From assembly GCF_000715075.1 (NCBI RefSeq), contig NC_134102.1, forward strand, positions 45,207,348 through 45,271,347: a stretch of 64,000 nucleotides of DNA. The letters run 5' to 3'. Under the pieces are notes generated by a model. It was not told where the DNA came from and did no database searches. It worked only from the letters and a program-made list of their open reading frames with translations. Source of the DNA: Nicotiana tabacum (lineage: Eukaryota; Streptophyta; Magnoliopsida; Solanales; Solanaceae). Below, piece by piece: positions 56,582-64,000 of the stretch. Position 1 is the stretch's first letter; every line of letters starts with the position of its first letter. The position numbers and the translations under genes are program-made.

Positions 56582-57298
56582 ATGGCGAATAATGGTCTGT
56601 TGTCTTTTCAGTACCACCGTCTCACAAAACATAATTATGAAAAATAGTGTCTACGTATGAAAACAATTCTTGGCTCCCAGGATGTGTGGGAGATCGTAAA
56701 TAGAGGGTATGCAAAACCCGATAATGAGGAAACTCTGCCTCAAAATGAAAAAGATGTCTTGGCAAAAACAAGAAAGAAGGATCAACAAGCCCTCACGCTC
56801 ATCCACCAATATTTAAATGATGCCATGTTTGAGAAGGTGGCAGATGCTACCACCTCAAAAGACGCTTGGGAGATTTTACGAAATTCTCTTCAAGGAGTTG
56901 ACAAGATGAGGAAGGTAAAACATCAAACTCTAAGGGCTGACTTTGAAGTTTTAAAAATAAAAGAATCCGAATGCATTTCGGATTATTGTTCAAAAGTGAA
57001 GGCTGTTGTAAATCAATTAAGAAGATATGAGGATGACATAGAAGATGTCCGTGTGGTAGATATATCCTTCGCACTTTAACACCTAAATTTGATTTTGTGG
57101 TGTGTGTTATTGAGGAGTCTAAAGATTTAGACTCTATTATGGTAGAGCAATTGGAGGGCTCTTTATAGGCCCACGAAGAAAAGATTAAAAGGAAATAATA
57201 AGTGCCATTGGAACAACTTCTTAAAACTCAGGCATTCTTCAAGGATTATGATGGTGAAAAGATCTATCAAGGGAATGGACGGCGACGAGGCCGTGGCT
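56582..57298 (+). pseudogene. Ty1/copia gag (UBN2-type)
   Basis: It starts MANNGLLSFQYHRLTKHNYE. A TAG at 56648-56650 lies where related elements have Trp. It continues MKTILGSQDVWEIVNRGY, LIHQYLNDAMFEKVADATTS and LKIKESECISDYCSKVKAV, with a frame change at about 57070. It ends at PLEQLLKTQAFFKDYDGEK and a GR-rich stretch. The rest of gag, protease, integrase and RT are missing; the next 970 bp are unrelated. Confidence 0.85.
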
Positions 57299-58267
57299 GT
57301 AAAGTCCCGAAAAAAATTTGACGCTTAAAAAAAGAAGAAGTTTTAGACGACAAATTGAAGTGATAAGAAGCTATCTATAGGCTGCAGTTTAGTGACCTGT
57401 TAATTGAGGTCTTGTAAGTTAATTCATGGCTAATTATGGGAAGTGCAATGAGCACTTTCATTATATTGTCTATAGTAGCTGCAATAAAGACTTTAAAAAT
57501 ATGTATTACAACATGTCTAATAAATAAGAGTTGATTGGTCAAACTAGACCTTGCATGGGTGACTGAAAAGTGTCCAGAATATTGATTAATATAGTGGTAA
57601 GTGGACAGCCACGTTTAAAACTCTTAAAGTAAGATTTTGACCTTGTCTAATATGTATTACAATTTGAGAGGTGCATAAGAGAAGTATATTTATAACAAAA
57701 AATTAGTGGGTCAAGCCCCACTGTTATGAAGCCAGTCACGATGGCTATGTATAACAGCAAAAGGAAGCAGAGATGCTCTCTCCATTGTAGTAAAGTGGAG
57801 ATGAGAGTTCAGATGGTTTCACCAAGGATCTTATTTGCTTGGTTCCTCTTCAAAGGTCAAGGAATTAATTGGTCTGCCGTTCATTCATCTAAATAGATTC
57901 AAAAAGATTTGATCAGCTGCTCCAAAACTCATTGTGCATCAAGTAAGGGGAAAAGATTGCATTTGGTGGAAGGCACGACCACTACTATAGATGAACTACC
58001 AAGGTGAGCTTTTATAGTGAGTTTTGGTAGTTTTCATTCATTCAATGCAAAGTATTAACCCCAAATCTCTTGGATTCCATAAAAATTGCTAGAATCTTCA
58101 AGAACATAATAAAGAGGAAAAATTTAAGGGTTCAACAATAGAGGTAAATCCTTCTACTCCCTCTTCAATTATTAAGCTTAAATATGACATGGAGCATGTA
58201 TTGGAATAGGAACTTTCATTTTTTTACATGGTATTAAAGTAACACTAAAAATGGGTATCGTAGAGAG
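57299..58267 (+). mobile_element. unassigned insert in copia element 1, LTR-like start
   Basis: It replaces the deleted pol. It starts TGTAAAGTCCCGAAAAAAATTT, like gypsy LTRs in this window. Near its end it has 'tttttttaca' followed by 'tggtattaaagt', which could be an LTR end plus a degraded primer site. The 5 bp before it (GTGGC) are not repeated after it. No protein is seen. Confidence 0.35.
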
Positions 58268-58773
58268 TTGAGGAATAGTGCCCTAAGAAAGTTCCATCTT
58301 ATGAAATATTGTGATAATGATCATGCGGGAGATATTGATGATAAAAAAAGCACAAATGGCTTTGTATTTTTCTTGGGTGATTCTGTTATTTTTTGGAGTT
58401 CAAAGAAACAATCCATTGTTACTCTCTCGACTTGTGAAGTTGAATATATAGTAACAATATCTTGTACATGTCATGCTATTTGGCTGAGAAGATTGTTTAA
58501 TGAGCTCAAATTACCACAAATTAAAGCTATAGAGATTTGTAATGACAACAAATTCGCATAGGCACTTACGAAGAATCCAGTGTATCATGATCGAAGCAAG
58601 CATATAGACAAAAGGTATCACTTCATCAGAGAATGCATTGCCAAAAAGAAAGTCGTGAAGTCTCATGATCCAATCGCGGATATCTTTACAAAGCCCCTCA
58701 AGTTTGAAGATTTTCAGAGATTGAGATCAAGAATTGGAATGAAAAAAAAAATCAAAATTAAGGGAGAGATTTT
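58268..58773 (+). pseudogene. Ty1/copia RNase H, end of pol
   Basis: The reading gives YCDNDHAGDIDDKKSTNGFV, WSSKKQSIVTLSTCEVEY, a stop near 58560, and DRSKHIDKRYHFIRECIAKK with VKSHDPIADIFTKPL. These are the standard motifs of copia RNase H, with the D, E and D positions visible. It is followed by a purine tract AAGGGAGAGA and the 3' LTR. Confidence 0.85.
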
Positions 58774-59311
58774 TGGGACCAGCCACTAAATAAAATAAAT
58801 AATTAGAAAAAAGAAAAAGAAAAGAAAGAGATGTGATTGGTTGAAATAAAAGCTAGTGGGTGGCTATCTATAAGCTTGGACGGTGGAACCAAATTTAATA
58901 ACCAATTTGCAATCTTGCAAATTGACAAGTACAAAACAGAATAGATTTTGATTGGTTTTGGTGAGCATTCATTGAACTACAAATAGGGAGGATGTTGCCT
59001 CATTTTAAACACACCAAAAGTAGAGAAAAGTAATAGAAATTAGAGAGAGTAATTCACATATTGTAATCTGTGAGATAAATAGTGAGTGTGAGTAATATTG
59101 TAGTGAAGTGTTTAAAATAAAGAGTATTACTTCTTTTGAAGTTGTAGTAGTCACTTGACACTACTAAGTTATAATATTATAGTGGTAATATTGCTCTGCT
59201 CAGGTATTATATTTTACCTCATTAAAAGAGTTGGTGTCGTTGTTACTCTCTTGTGTTATTGTTATTTATCATGGATATTATTCCTGGGAGGGATTATTAT
59301 TTTTTCCAATA
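58774..59311 (+). mobile_element. 3' LTR of copia element 1
   Basis: It starts near TGGGACCAGCC and ends TTTTTTCCAATA, with the same internal order as the 5' LTR. Its right flank CTATA does not match the left flank GGATA of the 5' LTR. Confidence 0.8.
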
Positions 59312-59318
59312 CTATATA

Positions 59319-59452
59319 GGTCACGGGCTTGAGCCGTGGAACTAGCCACTAATGCTTGCATTATGTTAGGCTGTCTACATCATACCCCTTGGGGGCGCGA
59401 ACCTTCCCTAGATCCTGCGTGAATACAGGATGCTTTGTGCACCGGACTTCCC
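59319..59452 (+). mobile_element. Au-type SINE, 5'-truncated
   Basis: The sequence 'ggtcacgggcttgagccgtgg' resembles the box-B region of the plant Au SINE. The downstream 'accttccctagatcctgcg' and 'tttgtgcaccggact' match its 3' part. The tRNA-like head upstream of box B is missing. Confidence 0.7.
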
Positions 59453-59914
59453 ATGCCTATACTTGTATGCCTAAAGGAATCCAATTTTATCCTATTCTAG
59501 AAATGTGTCCTCTTTTATGGTATCCTTTTCATTCTATATGGTTTGAATTGGTGATAATAGTGGTACTGCTGATGTTTCTGCATCTTGCAGTGGTGTCTGA
59601 AGTACCGAAGTTGGTGGAGAATGGAGATGGTATCATAGTTTTGCCTTTCACAGTAGTTTCGATGGTGTAGTGTCCTTGGTGGTGTTTCTGGTGCTCTAAC
59701 CATTAGTCTCTTCCCCTTGTCTTATATCGGAAGTGTATCTTTTCTTTTCCTTGATCTACATCAAACTTCTCAATACACATAGTTCTTCTACAGTTGTATT
59801 TCTTGCTCCAGTTACTTTTCTACCATGCATTAGCTCTTCCCTCTATGGAGAAGAAGATTCCCTAATCGTGTTCCAGACTATTGTAACCTCACACTGATCT
59901 CCTTCACTACTTAG
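59453..59914. other. intergenic stretch between Au SINE and MDH fragment
   Basis: I see no convincing gene or repeat here. It may be a continuation of the malate dehydrogenase pseudogene region that has decayed beyond recognition. Confidence 0.4.
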
Positions 59915-60000
59915 CGGAAGTACATTTTGGTTCTGTCTTTGAAAGCAAGAGTGACATGGTAATTCCAATGTGACCACCAACAACTGGAACATCTATATCA
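59915..60000 (-). pseudogene. NAD-malate dehydrogenase fragment, copy 3
   Basis: Read from 60000 downward: DIDVPVVGGHIGITMSLLLS, then KTEPKCTS and a stop. This is the part of the enzyme that follows the end of copy 2. It abuts the LTR of copia element 2. Confidence 0.75.
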
Positions 60001-60508
60001 TGTTAGGAAAAATAATATCCCGCTCAGTAATAGTATTCACGATAAATAATAATGACACAAGAGAGTAACAATGATACCAAATCTTTTAACAGGGTAAAAT
60101 ACAATATCTGAAAGGAGCAATATAATACCACTATAATATTACAAATTTGTAGTGTCAAAAGACTACTACGACTCAAAATAAACAACACTCTTTATTTTAA
60201 ATATCTCACCGCAATATTACTCCCACTCTATTTTCTCACAGACTATCAAATAGTTTGTGGATTACTCTCACAGCTCTAATACTTCTCTCTTATTTTTGGT
60301 ATGCTTGAGATGAAACTGAATGGCTCGGTTTATAAGGGAAGGATCCGTCTAGTTCAGCTAATCAAATTTGACTTTTGCAAATTGCTAACTTTTCAGCCGC
60401 CCATATGCAATTTGAAAATTAGAACATAGACCCACCACCCATAGCCACAATTTCATCCAATCATTTTGTTTCTTTTTTTTTACTTTATTTATTTAGGTAG
60501 ATCCCACA
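60001..60508 (-). mobile_element. 3' LTR of copia element 2
   Basis: On the minus strand it starts TGTGGGATCTACC and ends TTTTTCCTAACA. It is 508 bp and homologous to the LTRs of copia element 1. The purine tract AAGGAAGAGATT lies just before it on that strand (about 60520-60509). Confidence 0.85.
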
Positions 60509-62043
60509 AATCTCTTCCTTAATTTTGATTTTTCTTCTTCATCCCAAGATTTGATCTCAATCTTTGAAAATCTTCAAATTTGAGAGGCTTTGTGAAAATA
60601 TCTGCAACTTGGTCATGAGATTTCACATACTTGAGCTCGACTTCATTTTTGGCAATGCATTCTCTAATGAAGTGATATCTTGTATCTACATGCTTTCTTC
60701 GATCATGTTACACCAGATTCTTGGTAAGCGCCCATGCAAATTTGATGTCAATACAAATCTTTATGGCTTCAATTTGTAGTAAATTGAGCTCCTTCAACAA
60801 TCTTCTCAACCAAATAGCATGACGGGTACAAGATGTTGCTGCTATATATTCAGCTTCACAAGTCGAGAGAGTAACAATTGATTGTTTCTTTAAACTACAG
60901 GAAATAACACAATCACCCTAGAAAAACACAAAACCAGTTGTGCTTTTTCTATCATCAATATCTCCCCGCATAATCACTATCACAAAAACCCATAAGGTTG
61001 AAATTACTAGAAGAAGAATAAAATAGCCCAAAGTCAATCGTTCCTTTTAGGTAACAGGGAATTCTTTTAGTGACTTTAAAATGAGTGGAGGTAGGAGCTT
61101 CCATCAAGCGGCTTACTACTCCAACTGCAAAGAGTATATCTGGCCCGGTACAAGTCAAGTACCTCAAACTTCCTACAAAACTTTTGAAAAATGTGGGATC
61201 CACTTTTTTTCCTTCATCAAACGTGAACATTTTTTTCCCACTCTCTATCGGTGTATTCACGGGGTTGCAATCGAGCATGTTGAACTTCTTCAATAACTCT
61301 TTTGTATAGCTTTCTTGAGAGATAAAAATTACATCCTCCATCTGCTTCATTTCAAGGCCCAGGTAGTATGACATGAGCCCTACGTCTGTCATCTTGAACT
61401 CACGGGATATATCTTTTTTAAAAACATCAAACAAACTTGGATTATTACCCGTGAAAATAAGATCATCAACATAAATACAAACAAGCAAGATAACTTCATT
61501 AGTATAAACTTTAAGGTAAAGACCATATTCATGGAGAAAACAAGTAAACCCATTGTCTTGAAAATACATGTCGATACAACTATTCCATGCTCGCGGGATT
61601 TGCTTCAATCCATATAAAGCTTTGTTCAACTTCATCACTTTATCTTCATGGTTTTTGACCACGAAGCCTAATGGTTGTTCAACATAGACTTATTCTTTAA
61701 GATAACAATTCAAGAAGGCTGACTTGACGTCCAATTGATGGATCTTCCACTTCATTTGTGCTGCCAAAGAGATCAGCAAATGAATCGTCTCCATACGGGC
61801 AACAGGTACATAGACTTCTTCATAGTCAATGCCTTTCCTTTGCTTGTAACCTTTAGCCACAAGTCGTGGCTTGTATCTCTCCACATCTCTATCAACATTC
61901 TTCTTTGTCTTGTATACCCATTTTACTCCAATTGCTTTATGACTCTTGGGAAGAGTTGTTAATTCCCAAGTGTTATTCTTCTCTATTGAATCGATCTCCC
62001 CCTCCATGGCTTGTCTCCACTTTTTTGTCTGTAACAGCTTCAT
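60509..62043 (-). pseudogene. copia element 2 reverse transcriptase and RNase H
   Basis: RT starts with KWRQAMEGEIDSIEKNNTWE. It continues GVKWVYKTKKNVDRDVERYK, a TAA near 61690 where Glu is usual, ALYGLKQIPRAWNSCIDMYF and VCIYVDDLIFTGNNPSLFDV (YVDD intact). It runs through SRLMEAPTSTHFKVTKRI to FCDSDYAG. After a frame break near 60960, RNase H continues with STCEAEYIAATSCTRHAIWL and HDQVADIFTKPLKFEDFQRL. Few lesions separate it from an intact frame. Confidence 0.88.
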
Positions 62044-63172
62044 AAAAGTTCATTGGTCCACTGTCAGCAAAGAGACAATATAAAAATCAAAATTAGTAAC
62101 TTCTTTTGTGTCCTCATAGAGCTCTTGAATACTCCTTGTCCTTTGCAGCTGTTCATTTAAACTTTCTTGAGAAGAGGGAGATGCAAAATTGGTTGGAGAA
62201 AGAGGTGGAGTTGTATCCTGCACAGGTTCCACGGTCTCTGGTTCTTCTTCATCACCAAAGTATGGAAGAAAATCATATGATTTTCTTCCTGAGCTTCCCA
62301 TTTCCATGCCAATTCTTTATCAAATTCAACATCACGACTCACCACCACCTTACCACTGCTTGGGTTGTATAACTTGTAGCCTTTTGAACTCGTATCATAG
62401 CCAACAAACACATGATTGAAACTTCGATCATCAAGCTTCGCTCTCCCTTACTGTGGAACATGAGCATAGGCTATGCTCCCAAAGATTCTCAAGTGCTTAA
62501 CACTTGGCTTTCTTCTACTCCATGCTTCTTGAGGGGTTTGATCTCTAACATTTCTTGTTAGAGATCTGTTGTTCAAATAAATTTCACAAGAAACAGCTTC
62601 AGCCCAAAATTCCTTGGGTATACTTTTAGCTTTCAATATACATCTAGCCATATTAAGAATCATTCGATTCTTTCTCTCCGCAACTCTATTTTATTGGGGT
62701 GAATAAGGTACTGTTAGAGGGCGACGAATTCCATGAGATTGACAAAAATTATTAAATATTTTTGAAGTAAATTTGCCTCCTCTATCAGACCTTAAAGCTT
62801 TTGTTTTATAGCCATTTTCTTTTTCCATAAGTACATTGAAATTTTTAAAAGCAGCAAAAGCTTTAGATTTTTGGTTCAAGAAATAAACCCAAGTCTTTCT
62901 ACTAAAGTCATCAATGAAAAGCATAAAGTATTTACTTTTACCTAAGAAAGGTGGATTGATTGGCCCACACGCATCAATGTGAACAAGTTGGAGCAGCTTG
63001 GTTGATCTTGACATGGACTCCTTCGAAAAACTCCACCTTGCATATTTTCCAAGAAGTCAAGCTTCACACAATTGATTGGGATGGTTGATTGACGGTATCC
63101 CATACACCATATTCATTTCTCTCATTGATTTGAGTGCTTCAAATTCAAGTGCTCAAATCGTATGTTCCAACA
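62044..63172 (-). pseudogene. copia element 2 integrase and linker to RT
   Basis: The integrase core reads LLQLVHIDACGPINPPFLGK, FIDDFSRKTWVYFL, KALRSDRGGKFTSKIFNNFC, then a TAA at about 62690 before NRVAERKNR. The three acidic positions D, D and E are visible. Next come SVKHLRIFGSIAYAHVPQ, a stop at about 62447, GYDTSSKGYKLYNPSSGKVV, and a frame change near 62280 leading into DEEEPETVEPVQDTTPP. Confidence 0.85.
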
Positions 63173-64000
63173 TCATGATTTATCTTGCACATTAGCCTTC
63201 AAACACTTTGCATCAATTATCTTAAGATTTAAAGAAAATAATCTCTTCTTTGCCATATGCACTTTAGCAATTAGTATTCCACCTGAATATCTAAGCCAAA
63301 GATACATATTTTTCATGTGGATATCATATCCCTTTTCAAGAAGTTGTCCTAAACTCAAAATATTACTTTTAAATTTTGGCACATAATAAACATCTTGAAT
63401 TAACTTGTGGCCACCATTTTTACAGGAGATCATAATCGTACCTATTCCTTCAATTTAAATTTTTGAGGTATCTCCAAAGGACACATTACCTCTCACAGTT
63501 TTATTGATCTCCAGAAAATTCTCTTTGAATCCACACATATGGTTGCTTGCTCCATTGTCAAAATACCACGAGCTACAATCATTCATGTCTTCTTCTTTGA
63601 GTGCCAACAACAATGTTGACTCATCTTCTTCTTTCTTGTCGTCAATAAGGTTAGCTTTTTCTTCAGCATTGCTACGACATTTCCAAGAGTAATGGCCAAA
63701 TTTATGATAATTATAACACTCAATTTTTTATTTGTAATACTTTTGTCTATTATTTTCTTGGTAGTAGTCACGTCCTCTTCCTCCTCTTTGTCCACGACTA
63801 CGACCTTTGAAAGTTTGGTGGATTTTAACTTCATTATTGAAGTTGTTACCATTACTTCTTCCTCTTCGATAGTTGCCACGGCCTCGGCTTCGTCCATTCC
63901 CTCGATAGCTCTTTTCACCTCCATAATCCTTAAAGGATGTCTGAGTTTTAAGAAGTTGCTCCAGTGGCACTTCTTGTCTCCTTTTGATCTTTTCTTCGTG
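63173..64000 (-). pseudogene. copia element 2 gag C-terminus, protease and pre-integrase domain (runs off window)
   Basis: From the window edge: RRQEVPLEQLLKTQTSFKDY, an RG-rich segment and a zinc knuckle reading CYNYHKFGHYSWKC, in which the second Cys of CCHC is Tyr. The protease motif is WYFDNGASNHMCGF, followed by GGHKLIQDVYYVPKFKSNIL and LGQLLEKGYDIHMKN of the pre-integrase domain. The N-terminal gag and 5' LTR lie beyond 64000. Confidence 0.85.

Noticed and set aside
57299..58228. Solo LTR call for the filler in copia element 1
   Set aside because: The start is LTR-like, but the preceding GTGGC is not repeated at the proposed end, so the call is left open.
56048..59311. Copia element 1 as a simple intact insertion with target duplication
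   Set aside because: The flanks GGATA and CTATA do not match, and the right flank is SINE sequence, not the interrupted pseudogene.

Overview
This is a plant nuclear window, most likely from Solanaceae and possibly Nicotiana. It has spliced plant genes, Ty3/gypsy chromovirus and Tat-lineage retrotransposons, Ty1/copia elements with an initiator-Met-tRNA primer site, an RTE-type LINE ending in TTG repeats, and an Au-type SINE. I saw no prokaryotic features. The species call is inference; the element classes are read from protein motifs and termini.

Layout: 1-6842 is a nest of long LTRs. It holds the tail of LTR family S, a truncated family-B LTR carrying a tRNA-derived SINE with a 13-bp target duplication, and a family-C LTR split by a complete 2404-bp solo LTR of family S. 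6843-11950 is a decayed Tat-lineage element on the + strand (RNase H plus a second RNase H, then a minus-strand accessory gene). 11951-19687 is a rearranged chromovirus with a chimeric 5' side, pol from RNase H to chromodomain, and a 2972-bp 3' LTR. 19688-21612 is AT-rich repeats. 21613-25279 (minus) is an apparently intact four-exon EF-hand gene. 25548-40842 is an RTE LINE interrupted by a family-D LTR. LTR and LINE are present twice around a chromovirus body (29653-36646), which is itself interrupted by a small internally deleted element (32283-34187). 40843-42416 is the upstream region of a bHLH gene and carries an 87-bp tandem repeat. 42417-44431 is an apparently intact four-exon bHLH transcription factor gene. 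About 44865-54924 is a second Tat-lineage element in the minus orientation, whose accessory gene therefore lies on the + strand. 54925-56047 holds a 3' fragment of the bHLH gene and two head-to-head malate dehydrogenase fragments. 56048-64000 holds two copia elements of one family in opposite orientations, with an Au SINE and a third malate dehydrogenase fragment between them.

Only the EF-hand and bHLH genes look like functional host genes. The retroelement reading frames I examined carry stops, frameshifts or deletions. The most interesting signals are: an accessory gene antisense to pol, present in both Tat elements with its own TATA-like box and two introns at matching sites; a post-insertion duplication of one LTR-in-LINE insertion; swapped copia flanks in a malate dehydrogenase pseudogene that suggest an inversion; and arrays of short GC-rich near-palindromes inside several LTR families.
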